Shown here: positions 37,261 through 46,383 of the stretch, piece by piece
How positions within the stretch are numbered: the first letter of the stretch is position 1
Layout: each line of letters starts with the position of its first letter
From: an uncultured Sulfolobales archaeon
GTDB taxonomy: Archaea > Thermoproteota > Thermoprotei_A > Sulfolobales > NBVN01
Assembly: GCA_938045815.1 (NCBI GenBank)
Contig: CALIBI010000052.1
Span: 1 to 46,981 of the forward strand
Reading direction: 5' to 3'
DNA: 46,981 nucleotides
The notes under the pieces: generated by a model
Told to the model about the DNA's origin: nothing
Databases searched by the model: none
Seen by the model: only the letters and a program-made list of their open reading frames with translations
Translations under genes and position numbers: made by a program

Positions 37261-38345
37261 GAGACCACCTCCATCCTACCTCTCCTAATACTTAAGTATT
37301 TTCGGAACGTGCTTAATACGCCTGGCATAGCTAGAGACACTACTATAACCCCCTGAATAAGCCTAACCAGCTCGAATGGGACTCTCGCCTCTATCTGCAT
37401 CCCCCTAACCCCACTATTCAGTGCGCCGATCAGAATTGAAGCAAAAATCACGGCTATCGGGTGATTAAGTCCTATGAGTGAAACAGCTATCCCGTCGAAA
37501 CCCAATCCCACTAAGTTGGAGATCCCCGTAGTTATTGAGTAGTGGGGTGGTCTACCAGCAACCTCACACACGCCGGCTAAGCCGCCTAGCACCGCGCTGA
37601 GGAGGAAAGAATAAATCATGAAGCGGGAGGTTTTTATCCCAGCATACTTAGCGGCTATCAAGTTAATCCCCGTAGCTCTCAACTCATACCCAAACACAGT
37701 ATACCATAGAACGAAGTAGGTCGTGAGTGAGGCTATTATAGCTATTATGATGGAGACAGAAAGCTCCGTGCCAGCGACGAGTAGGGGAATGCGCGCACTC
37801 GGCGGAACAGGGATTGTTTTCGAGGGGTCTCTGAGGTCGGGGAACACGTTCACTCTAACGTATTCGACGAGCCAGTACGCCACCCAGTTAAGCATGATAG
37901 TCGTGATGACTTCGTGCACCCCCCTAAAAACTTTCAGGGAAGCAGCTACGAGTGCGAAAAGAATGCTTAGACTTAAGCCCATCAAGGACCCAATAACCAG
38001 GACTAGAGGGGTATCAGCTTTAAGGAAGCCTGAAGCAAGCACAACCCCTAAAGCTCCTAAGTACACCGCGTTCTCAACACCTATGTTGAAGAGTCCTGAC
38101 CTAACACTAACAGCGAAAGCAAGACCAGTAAATATTAGTGGTGTGGCCAGACTCAACGTGGATGTTAGGGGGTATGGGTCGGTTAGTGGGTTGCCGATTG
38201 CGTGTCTCAACAAGCTGTAGTATGCGTGTAGGGCGTCGTACCCGTAGGCCTGCATTATGAGTCCTCCTATGATTAACCCTACGGTCATCGCGGCTACTAC
38301 GTTACCTGTCTTAATGAGTACTTCTATTAAGACTTTCCTCCTCAA
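37257..38345 (-). CDS. ABC permease, BMP-associated nucleoside type
   Basis: ATPLIFTGLAFAVSVRSGLFNIGVENAVYLGAL. Confidence 0.9.
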   Translation of the reverse strand: MRRKVLIEVLIKTGNVVAAMTVGLIIGGLIMQAYGYDALHAYYSLLRHAIGNPLTDPYPLTSTLSLATPLIFTGLAFAVSVRSGLFNIGVENAVYLGALGVVLASGFLKADTPLVLVIGSLMGLSLSILFALVAASLKVFRGVHEVITTIMLNWVAYWLVEYVRVNVFPDLRDPSKTIPVPPSARIPLLVAGTELSVSIIIAIIASLTTYFVLWYTVFGYELRATGINLIAAKYAGIKTSRFMIYSFLLSAVLGGLAGVCEVAGRPPHYSITTGISNLVGLGFDGIAVSLIGLNHPIAVIFASILIGALNSGVRGMQIEARVPFELVRLIQGVIVVSLAMPGVLSTFRKYLSIRRGRMEVVS

Positions 38346-39868
38346 TCACTCACACCTCCTAGCATGAGCCCTAACTTATCCTCAGTTAACTCACTAACGT
38401 TCTTAATCCCAACGAACCTACCCTCATACATAACAGCGACCCTATCACTCAGCTGGAGGATCTCCTCAAGATCTGATGAGACTAGTAAGACAGCCTTACC
38501 TCTCTTCCTGAAGTCTAGTAGTAAGCTCCTAATATGTTCGGTTGCTGAGATATCAAGACCTCTCGTTGGTTGTGCAGCTATTATGAGTTGAGGTTCTTTC
38601 GAGATCTCACGCGCTACTACTAACCTCTGCTGATTACCACCACTCAAGTACTTTACTGGCGAGGATAGGCTGGGAGCAGTTATGTTGAACTTAGTTATTA
38701 AGCTAAGCGCGTGCTCAGCCACCCTACCCCAAACAAGAGTGTTGAGGAAGCCTCTGAAAGAAGTTGAGCGCTGTATGCTCAGTATGCTGTTCTCGCTTAC
38801 TGTGAAGTCCAGGATTAAACCCATCAGCGTCCTATCCTCAGGTATGTGAGCAATACCCAACTTATACAGCTCTGAGGGCGGGAGGTTATTGATCCTCCGC
38901 CCCCTAAAGATTACCTCCCCTTTCTCAACCCTCCTCAGCCCTGTTAACCCCTCAACTAACTCCTTCTGACCGTTCCCTTCAACGCCAGCGATACCTAGTA
39001 TCTCCCCCGACCTAACCGTTAGTGAGACGCCCCTAACAGCCCAAGTCCCTAAATCACTGAGGACCCATAAATCCCTCACGATAAGGAGCTCCTCACCAGC
39101 AGTCGTGGTCTCTCTTGAGGTGGCTGAGATCATATTCCTACCGACCATGAGTTGAGCTAGTAGGTTGAGGTTGGCCTCCGCGCGCGGAACCTCACCAACA
39201 ACCCTACCTTTCCTCAACACAGTTATCCTGTCAGCAACCTCCATCACTTCCCGCAACTTGTGTGTTATGAAGACAACAGACTTACCCATCTTCTTCAGCT
39301 CGTTGATCATGTTGAATAACTCTCTAGTTTCAGTTAGTGTGAGATTAGTTGTTGGTTCGTCCAGAATCAACACATCAACGTTCCTGAAGAGCATCTTAAG
39401 TATCTCTACCTTCTGCTTAACACCGAAAGGCAATACCTCAACACGCTCGTCGAGAGGTACTCTCAAGCCTGTTAAACTCATTAGCTTGTTTATGTTTTCC
39501 CTCGCGTTGAGTAGTTGCTTGCGTGGGAGACCCAAAACAATGTTCTCATATACGGTGAAGGAAGGGATTAAGGACAGATTCTGATGAACCATACCTATAC
39601 CTAGCTTGAGAGCGTCAGCAGCTGCTGAGAACACCACCTTCTTACCAACCACGTATATGGTTCCTGAAGTGGGTTTGAGGATCCCTGCCAATATCTTCAT
39701 TAAGGTTGTTTTCCCGGCCCCGTTCTCTCCTAGGAGTCCGTGGATCTCGCCGCGTCTTAAAGTGAAGTCAACACCTCTTAAGGCTATCGTGCCGTCTGGG
39801 TATATCTTCACTATGTTCTTCATCAGAACTAAGTACTCGTCTGACCCGGTATCTCCCGTGTTCCCCAC
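38342..39868 (-). CDS. ABC ATP-binding protein with two NBDs, BMP-associated nucleoside importer
   Basis: GENGAGKTTLMKILAGILKPTSG; GVEGNGQKELVEGLTGL; LSGGNQQRLVVAREI. Confidence 0.92.
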   Translation of the reverse strand: MGNTGDTGSDEYLVLMKNIVKIYPDGTIALRGVDFTLRRGEIHGLLGENGAGKTTLMKILAGILKPTSGTIYVVGKKVVFSAAADALKLGIGMVHQNLSLIPSFTVYENIVLGLPRKQLLNARENINKLMSLTGLRVPLDERVEVLPFGVKQKVEILKMLFRNVDVLILDEPTTNLTLTETRELFNMINELKKMGKSVVFITHKLREVMEVADRITVLRKGRVVGEVPRAEANLNLLAQLMVGRNMISATSRETTTAGEELLIVRDLWVLSDLGTWAVRGVSLTVRSGEILGIAGVEGNGQKELVEGLTGLRRVEKGEVIFRGRRINNLPPSELYKLGIAHIPEDRTLMGLILDFTVSENSILSIQRSTSFRGFLNTLVWGRVAEHALSLITKFNITAPSLSSPVKYLSGGNQQRLVVAREISKEPQLIIAAQPTRGLDISATEHIRSLLLDFRKRGKAVLLVSSDLEEILQLSDRVAVMYEGRFVGIKNVSELTEDKLGLMLGGVSD

Positions 39869-39968
39869 TCAACCCACCTAACCTTAAGGTTTGCTTATAC
39901 TTATAGGTTTGTTTGAAGGAGTTTCAAGTTAAAAATGAGTGGTTTAGTTATTTAAGCTTTAATTTTCT

Positions 39969-41219
39969 TTACCCTACGCCTAAGGAGCTTCTTAAGTTAG
40001 CTATAGTATCTGCTGTGAATGGTATCATCGCTTCTATATCCGAGAACTTAATACCCATGACTTCTAGGGACTTGTTTGTTTTCAGGGTTTCCTGCAGTTT
40101 ATATGCTTCCTCCCAAATCCATGAAGGTATTGAGTTCCTCATACTCGTGACTGCGTTGAGTATGGTTTCCTTATCCTGAGGTTTGATGGTGCCTGCCTGA
40201 ATACCTAGCTCGAGGAAAGTTTCTAGATCCTCTACACGGCTCATCGCTATACCGCCCTCAGCTATACCTAGCTCGAGGATTCCTCCGAATTTCGTCTCGT
40301 TCTTATGAATTAGATAATTCAGTGCTTTTTTGGTCGCAGTATATACGCCTACATCAACTCTCTTCATCATTGAAGCTATTATGAATCCAGGTTTTATGTA
40401 GTCTTGATCAGCGTCGACACCTATGCCGAACGGCGGGCCCATGGTTCTTCCTTCTCTGGCTCCCGCTTCAGCAACTGCTTCGAATATTCCTAAGCCGGTT
40501 GCTCCAGCTACGTTGTAGACTACGATAGCGCCCTCACCAAGCATGGCTTCAGTAGCTGTCTTACCTCTAGCAGGGTCGTTGAAAGCACCCGTGTACGTGA
40601 AGAGTATCTTGACGTTGATTTCCCTCCCTGTTTTCTCCTTAAAGATCTCCTGACCATACCTTATGCCCCAGTAGTAGCCGGCCTCAAACTTGTAGAGAAC
40701 AGGTATCTCCATCCCCAGCACAACACCAACAGTTGTTTTGTTGTAGTAGCCGGCTATCATGGCTGCCAGAGCACCCACTACCGCGCTCCCCTCATGCTCC
40801 TTGAACAAAACACTCAGAACGTTAGGCTTGTCTACGTAGCCGTCGATTATCGCGAATAACTGGTTCGGATACTCGTCAGCTACCTGCGCTATAGCGTCAG
40901 TGAGCAGGAACCCAACACCAACTATGATAACACACTCACCTGAACGAGATAATGTCCTCAAGTTAGGTAGGTAATCAGACTCACTCCGACTCTGCAATTC
41001 AGTGAGTACTAGGTTGAAGTCTCTGGCGGCTCTATCACCACCTAAGTAAGCCATGTCGTTGAAGCTTAGGTCTCCTCTCCCACCAATATCGTACACTATG
41101 CAGATCTTATTAAGTTGAGGTGTCGTGGGGGTTGTGGGGGTTGTGGTTGGGGCTGTAGGTAGGAACGTGTATATAGCTACTGCAGCAACCACTAATAGAA
41201 CCGCGATAACTATTACCAA
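39969..41219 (-). CDS. BMP-family (Med/PnrA-like) substrate-binding lipoprotein
   Basis: IVYDIGGRGDLSFNDMAYLGGDRAARDF; precedes the ABC ATPase and permeases. Confidence 0.9.
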   Translation of the reverse strand: MVIVIAVLLVVAAVAIYTFLPTAPTTTPTTPTTPQLNKICIVYDIGGRGDLSFNDMAYLGGDRAARDFNLVLTELQSRSESDYLPNLRTLSRSGECVIIVGVGFLLTDAIAQVADEYPNQLFAIIDGYVDKPNVLSVLFKEHEGSAVVGALAAMIAGYYNKTTVGVVLGMEIPVLYKFEAGYYWGIRYGQEIFKEKTGREINVKILFTYTGAFNDPARGKTATEAMLGEGAIVVYNVAGATGLGIFEAVAEAGAREGRTMGPPFGIGVDADQDYIKPGFIIASMMKRVDVGVYTATKKALNYLIHKNETKFGGILELGIAEGGIAMSRVEDLETFLELGIQAGTIKPQDKETILNAVTSMRNSIPSWIWEEAYKLQETLKTNKSLEVMGIKFSDIEAMIPFTADTIANLRSSLGVG

Positions 41220-41369
41220 AGTTTTAGAAATTCCTCTCGCAATAACGCCTATTGTAGATCACCTCAATAATGTATTTTTACGCATCACTTAAAAAATTTT
41301 TCTTACCTATCACTTCATCAAGAAATCAAGGGATACTTACGCTGCGTGGGGTGCTCTCTGGTGGGAATT

Positions 41370-41395
41370 AAGTACTCCTCCAGCGTCAAGTACTT
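41370..41395. terminator. Hairpin AAGTACT...AGTACTT downstream of fucose-isomerase-like gene
   Basis: 7-bp complementary arms (41370-41376; 41389-41395) adjacent to the minus-strand stop at 41399. Confidence 0.35.
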
Positions 41396-41398
41396 GCT

Positions 41399-42664
41399 TT
41401 AGGGTGTGTGGTTCTCGGTTGTGAGGTTGAGGATTTCTGCGGTGTAGCGTAGCTCGTCTTCCAGGTCTCCCAGGACTAACGCGTAGTGATTACCTATCGG
41501 TTTCTTCAGGATTCTTGTGGCGGTTTCTTCGTTTATCTTGATTTTGAGTTGTGTTCTGCAGTGTTTAGGGCTTGATGGTGTTCCCTCGATTATCTTTCCT
41601 TTAGCGATTCTTAGGGTGCGTGTTATTGGGTCTAGTTTAGCGATCGTGACTGTTTCGTTGGGGACGTGACCAGCTACCCCAACACCTATCCCGGACTCGA
41701 AGTGTGTGTCTAGCACGTACTTGTTAGTCATTCCTAGAGCTATGGTGCAGTGGCTTATGAGGATCTCGTCTCCCTCGACCCACGAGATGTTACCCATAAA
41801 GGCAGGTCTTTTTGAGAGTTCCTTAAGGATAGCCATAGTTACTAGAGTTGGGAGGTCGCCCTCACACCCTGCTACGATCCCCTCACTATTCAGTAGTGAT
41901 AGTGGGAGGCACGCGGTAGTTCCTAAGCTTTTTATTAAGTCGAAACACCTTATCGTGAATGCGTTTAGGTTGTGTTTTGTTGTGAGTTTCTTGAGTGCTG
42001 CGTAGATCTTGAGTGATTTCCTTATCTCGTGTTGAGGCACCCTCACCTCAGTAGCTCCTGAGCTAACCGTACTCACTAACTCAGTCACTTCATCATCGCT
42101 TACCCTACTAGCTAGTTCTATTACCTCATCTAGACTCACCTTAACGATCTTCATAGTCGGTAAAACCTTCCTCAAGCTCTCCACGACTTCCTCACCAGAA
42201 CTATAGACTAACCAGGGGGAGGGGTCCCCCACAACCCCGATAACGTAACTACTAACTCTACTAACAGCTCTCCACGAACTAATAAAACTCGAAACCTTCC
42301 TGGAGGGCGGCCACTCAACAATCAGGGTTGCTGGCTTCCCAGCAAGCCTTAAGAGCGAGTAAGCCTCCAGAGAAGCCGGCAAACTATTTAATTCCTTATG
42401 AGGAAGTATTAAAGTATACCCGGCCTTACTAGCAATCCTAACAATCAATTCCTCAGTCCCGCCAGTCACAGGAACCACAACAACCAAATCCTCAGCAGTA
42501 ACCGGAACCTCACCAACAAACCCACCCACAACAACATCAACAACCTCATCAACCAACAACCCCGAACCCACAAAACCCGAAACAACCTCAGCTACCAACC
42601 TAGGATCATGTAAAGAAGAAGCAACCGGAATCAAATACGACCTACCCAAAACCAACCACAACAC
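41399..42664 (-). CDS. L-fucose/L-arabinose isomerase-like protein
   Basis: GIVAGCEGDLPTLVTMAILKELSKRPAFMGNISWVEGDEILISHCTIALGM. Confidence 0.85.
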   Translation of the reverse strand: MLWLVLGRSYLIPVASSLHDPRLVAEVVSGFVGSGLLVDEVVDVVVGGFVGEVPVTAEDLVVVVPVTGGTEELIVRIASKAGYTLILPHKELNSLPASLEAYSLLRLAGKPATLIVEWPPSRKVSSFISSWRAVSRVSSYVIGVVGDPSPWLVYSSGEEVVESLRKVLPTMKIVKVSLDEVIELASRVSDDEVTELVSTVSSGATEVRVPQHEIRKSLKIYAALKKLTTKHNLNAFTIRCFDLIKSLGTTACLPLSLLNSEGIVAGCEGDLPTLVTMAILKELSKRPAFMGNISWVEGDEILISHCTIALGMTNKYVLDTHFESGIGVGVAGHVPNETVTIAKLDPITRTLRIAKGKIIEGTPSSPKHCRTQLKIKINEETATRILKKPIGNHYALVLGDLEDELRYTAEILNLTTENHTP

Positions 42665-42733
42665 CCCACAACAAATCCCCCACTAATACCTACCCACATA
42701 ACTAATTTATTCTTACACACAAACATCCAACCA

Positions 42734-42753
42734 CCCACCCCACCCACACCCCC
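42734..42753 (-). other. G-quadruplex-compatible motif
   Basis: Minus strand GGGGG-TGT-GGG-T-GGGG-T-GGG. Confidence 0.6.
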
Positions 42754-42879
42754 AAACCTAAAAACACCATTAGGAGTAACCACGCGTGGAGTACCCTTTC
42801 CGACAAAACTCCTAATGTAAAACTTAAATAACCACGCGTAGGAAGTAACAATTAGAGAGAAAAAAACACTCACAAAACA

Positions 42880-43035
42880 GTATCAAACAAGAATGAATTG
42901 AAAGCCAGTTTTTATGTATTCCTCCCTAAGCTTGTTTAGTGCTATGTATCAAGCAAGAATGAATTGAAAAGCTTAAGTACTTCATTATGTTTTGTGTGGC
43001 GCGAGCCTGAGCATCAAACAAGAAGGTTGGAGTAA
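42880..43035 (+). CRISPR. Mini CRISPR array: 2 good repeats plus a degenerate terminal one
   Basis: GTATCAAACAAGAATGAATTGAAAG 42880-42904; GTATCAAGCAAGAATGAATTGAAAA 42946-42970; GCATCAAACAAGAAGGTTGGAGTAA 43011-43035; spacers 41 and 40 nt. Confidence 0.85.
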
Positions 43036-43171
43036 TTAGGGTTTGTTTACTTGAAAATAAAGTCGGTAATCTTAGGGTATTTTGTTGAGGAGTAGAAAGA
43101 TTGTGAAGCATTAAGTGTTATTCACAAAAATTCTAGCGGGATTTTTAACTAGGGTTTTTGTGTTTCTATTT

Positions 43172-44407
43172 TTAACGTTTTCGCATTATGATGTAGGCTA
43201 GGGAGGTTATTAGGAAGCCTATGATCAGACCGTACCATAACCCCTCTATGACGTGGAGATAGTAGATAATTAAGCTTCCTAGAATCCATGAAGCAAAGGC
43301 TCGTATGTTCCAACCCTTAACACCTTCACCTAACTTCATTCTTGACTTAACATAGTATTCAGTCCACAAAACTATGCCTGCTGGTAGTGAGATTGATGTT
43401 AGTAGTGAGAGCCACTGAATCGCGAAAGTATGTAGCTTTATGAGAGCTAGTATTATGGTTAGTATGGTTGCTGCTATAAGAATCTTCCTCCTCTCAGTGA
43501 TCCTACCGAGAGATTTAAGACCTAGAGTCCAGGATAAGGAAGCTGAGTACAGCTGATTATCTGCTGAAGTCCACGCGAGAAGGAAGAGCGTTACTAAAGC
43601 AAGCAGAGAAAGCCCGAGTACTCCGTAAGCACTATAGAGATCCATCCCAGTAAGAGCTGCGGGAATTCCTGTGAGTAAGATGATGAAGCTCCAGAAACCA
43701 AGGAAATTAATAAAAGCAGTAAGTACCGCGTCTAGAGGCTTCTTACAGAATCTCTGGTAATCGAATGAAAGAACTATAGAACCGTTAACGAAAGTTCCTA
43801 GAACTAACCCGAAAATTAGTGGTAAGGTAGTTACGTCAAGTGCTCCAATACTCGGCATCCCCCACCTACTCACACTTAACGCTGTCCCAGAAATTATTAA
43901 TATTACGAGGAGAGGAACACCAACGTAAGCTAGTTTAACAATAGCTCTCACACCTATGTAGGCTGTGACAGAGAATAAGAGAGTTAGGACGACTGCTAGA
44001 ACGTAGTAGAGGAAGTCAGGTAATCCAGCTATGTAGGTAAAACCATCAGCAACAACACCTATCGAGAAAGCTAACCACCCAACACATACGATACCCGCCC
44101 AAATAGAAGGCACTACAACCCCTACTGAACCATAAACTCTCTCAGCAGTTAACGCGTACGTTAAACCCTCCCTCGATGCCATATAACCAGAAAGTGACGA
44201 AAAGATACTTAAAACGAGATTTGCTAGCAAAACACCAGCTACGAAGGTAGTGAAAGGAAATACAGAACCCCACCAAGAAGCAAGATAAGGAGCTGACGGA
44301 TCAAGTGTTAAGCTAACCCACAACATAGTTGTCGCGACTAAAGATAATCTAGCTGCTAAAGGAACTGGTGAAAGAGTATACTCTCTATCCACTACTTCAG
44401 AACCCAA
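43172..44407 (-). CDS. NCS1-family cytosine/purine permease (CodB-like)
   Basis: ~12 TM segments; WWGSVFPFTTFVAGVLLANLVLSIFSSLSGYMASREGLTYALTAERVYGSVG. Confidence 0.85.
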   Translation of the reverse strand: MGSEVVDREYTLSPVPLAARLSLVATTMLWVSLTLDPSAPYLASWWGSVFPFTTFVAGVLLANLVLSIFSSLSGYMASREGLTYALTAERVYGSVGVVVPSIWAGIVCVGWLAFSIGVVADGFTYIAGLPDFLYYVLAVVLTLLFSVTAYIGVRAIVKLAYVGVPLLVILIISGTALSVSRWGMPSIGALDVTTLPLIFGLVLGTFVNGSIVLSFDYQRFCKKPLDAVLTAFINFLGFWSFIILLTGIPAALTGMDLYSAYGVLGLSLLALVTLFLLAWTSADNQLYSASLSWTLGLKSLGRITERRKILIAATILTIILALIKLHTFAIQWLSLLTSISLPAGIVLWTEYYVKSRMKLGEGVKGWNIRAFASWILGSLIIYYLHVIEGLWYGLIIGFLITSLAYIIMRKR

Positions 44408-44573
44408 AATACTTACCTCAATCAGAGAGTTCTAGCATGGTTTTAAGTATGGATTCACATAAACATTATAGTAATAAATTAGTTAACACGTGTGAGTAAT
44501 TATACTGACTGAAGTAAGTGTTCTTGCAAAGAATAAATTAAGACTGACACGGAGATTTCGTAATCAAGATGTT

Positions 44574-44599
44574 CTTTCGATATCATTCTAGTTTGATGT
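44574..44599 (+). repeat. Solitary degenerate CRISPR-repeat-like sequence
   Basis: ctttcgaTATCATTCTAGTTTGATg versus CTTTCAATTCATTCTTGTTTGATAC (one indel, few substitutions). Confidence 0.4.
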
Positions 44600-44664
44600 T
44601 GTTTGTTGGGGTTGTGTGTTGGTGGGTAAAGCTTATAAGCTCTGAAAATATTTTCTTTTTGGTG

Positions 44665-44676
44665 TGACACGTGTCA
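44665..44676. promoter_or_regulatory. Palindrome TGACACGTGTCA overlapping the DUF438 gene start; ACACGTGT also at 44486-44493
   Basis: Perfect 12-bp palindrome; shared 8-bp core in the same divergent intergenic region. Confidence 0.4.
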
Positions 44677-45975
44677 AATGTTGGGGAGAGGAAGGTGGAG
44701 CTTGTTAAGAATTTGCTTAAGAAGATTCATGAGGGTGTTAGTCCTGAGGAGTTGAGTAGGGAGTTTAGTGAGGTTTTGAGGAATGTTGCTCCTTTTGAGA
44801 TTGTTCTTATTGAGCAGGAGTTGGTTAGGGAGGGTTTTAATGTTAGTGATATTCTTAAGCTTTGTGATCTTCATGTTCAGCTTTTCAGGGAGTACTTAGC
44901 TTCTAGGGAGTTGAGTGGTGTTCCTGAGGGTCACCCGCTAGATCTGCTACTCAGAGAGAATGAGTTGATTCTTAAGTGGGGTGAGGTTTTAGGGGTTTAC
45001 GGTAACGCTCTATCAAGGACTACTAGCGATGATTTCGTTAAGGTGCTTGATCAGTTAGCGGAGATCACGGAGAATTTGAGGAACATAAGACTACACTACA
45101 GGAAGATACAGATGCTGATCTTCCCCTACCTAGAGAGGAGAGGAATCATAGCAGTACCGAGAGTTTTGTGGGGTCGTGAAGACCAGGTTATTCTGAAGGT
45201 GAGGGAGCTTAAGAAACTGATTGAGGAATCTCGAGAGAAGAAAGAATTAGTTAGTGAGTTAGTGAGTAAGACTCAAGAATTAGCTAGAGAGATTAGTGAG
45301 TTGGTTTTCAGGGAGAACAAGATATTATTCCCTGCTGTGTGGGTTTTATTGAGTGAGGGTGAGTGGGCAGCTATTGGAGAGATAGGTAGGGAGATAGGTT
45401 ACTTAGTACCAGCAACTAAAGAGTGGAAACCTAGCGTGAGTCCCGTGATGCCTTACGAAATAATCCCTGAAATAACTGAAGAGCAAGCTAAAGCACTACC
45501 ACCAGAATTTAGAGAGTTAGCACTGAGGGGGATCGAGGCAGATACGTATGATGTGAGAGCTGGTAGTGAGTTAGAATTAAGTACTGGTTTCTTGAGTAAG
45601 AAAGAATTAGAAGCTATCCTCGAGTCACTACCACTAGAACTAACCTATGCTGACGCGAATGATAGAGTGAAGTTCTTCACGAGTAGTAAGTTGTCTAGAG
45701 GTTTCGTGAGAACCAAGACAATACTAGGTCGTAGACTACTTTTCTGCCACCCACCAAGACTTGAAGGCATGGTTAAGTTAGGTGTTGAGAGACTGAAGAA
45801 AGGTGAGAAATTTAGAGAGTACTGGACTAAGCAAGGAGATAGGATAATTAGGGTTCTCGTAGTGGGTGTTAGGGATGAGAAGGGGGAGTACTTAGGTACT
45901 CTAGAAATAGTTGAGGATCTTACGGAGGTAGTTAAGAATCCTGAGGAAGTAATGAAGAAGTTGATGGTGCTTTAA
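44671..45975 (+). CDS. DUF438/hemerythrin-like and PAS-like sensor protein
   Basis: KNLLKKIHEGVSPEELSREFSEVLRNVAPFEIVLIEQELVREGFNVSDILKLCDLHVQLFREYL...HYRKIQMLIFPYLERRGI...FRENKILFPAVW. Confidence 0.88.
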   Translation: MSNVGERKVELVKNLLKKIHEGVSPEELSREFSEVLRNVAPFEIVLIEQELVREGFNVSDILKLCDLHVQLFREYLASRELSGVPEGHPLDLLLRENELILKWGEVLGVYGNALSRTTSDDFVKVLDQLAEITENLRNIRLHYRKIQMLIFPYLERRGIIAVPRVLWGREDQVILKVRELKKLIEESREKKELVSELVSKTQELAREISELVFRENKILFPAVWVLLSEGEWAAIGEIGREIGYLVPATKEWKPSVSPVMPYEIIPEITEEQAKALPPEFRELALRGIEADTYDVRAGSELELSTGFLSKKELEAILESLPLELTYADANDRVKFFTSSKLSRGFVRTKTILGRRLLFCHPPRLEGMVKLGVERLKKGEKFREYWTKQGDRIIRVLVVGVRDEKGEYLGTLEIVEDLTEVVKNPEEVMKKLMVL

Positions 45976-46377
45976 GTGTCGTCTGTTTTTGAGTTAGGGT
46001 ATAGGTACTTAATCCCTTCACTCAGGAAGAGACTAGCTGAAATAATGAATAAAGAACTAAAAATGAGTGAAGTAGAAATCGCTAGAAAACTCAAAATAAC
46101 CCCCTCAGCAGTCTCAAGATACTTAAGAGGTGAGAGAGGCTCAACAATAGAGATATCCACGATCACAGACATAAACGAAGAACTCACCAAGATAGCAAAA
46201 GACTTAAGCACTCAAGACCTAGACTTCCTAGAAATAGAAGCAAGACTCCTCAAAATAACTATACAAGCCATGAGTAAAAAATACATATGCTGGTTCCACC
46301 AAAAAATACAACAATCAATAGACCCAGCAAACTGCAAAATATGCCCCGAAATATTCTCACAACCAACCAACCCTTAA
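45976..46377 (+). CDS. HTH transcriptional regulator with C-terminal Cys cluster
   Basis: MSEVEIARKLKITPSAVSRYLRGERGS HTH; CWFH...CKICPEIF; immediately downstream of DUF438. Confidence 0.82.
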   Translation: MSSVFELGYRYLIPSLRKRLAEIMNKELKMSEVEIARKLKITPSAVSRYLRGERGSTIEISTITDINEELTKIAKDLSTQDLDFLEIEARLLKITIQAMSKKYICWFHQKIQQSIDPANCKICPEIFSQPTNP

Positions 46378-46383
46378 TCCCCC

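Noticed and set aside
42631-42873. 80-aa G/V/W-rich minus ORF
   Set aside because: Arises from the G-rich intergenic tract; overlaps the isomerase start and has low-complexity composition.
44674-44874. 66-aa N/L-rich minus ORF
   Set aside because: Antisense of the T/G-rich start of the DUF438 gene.
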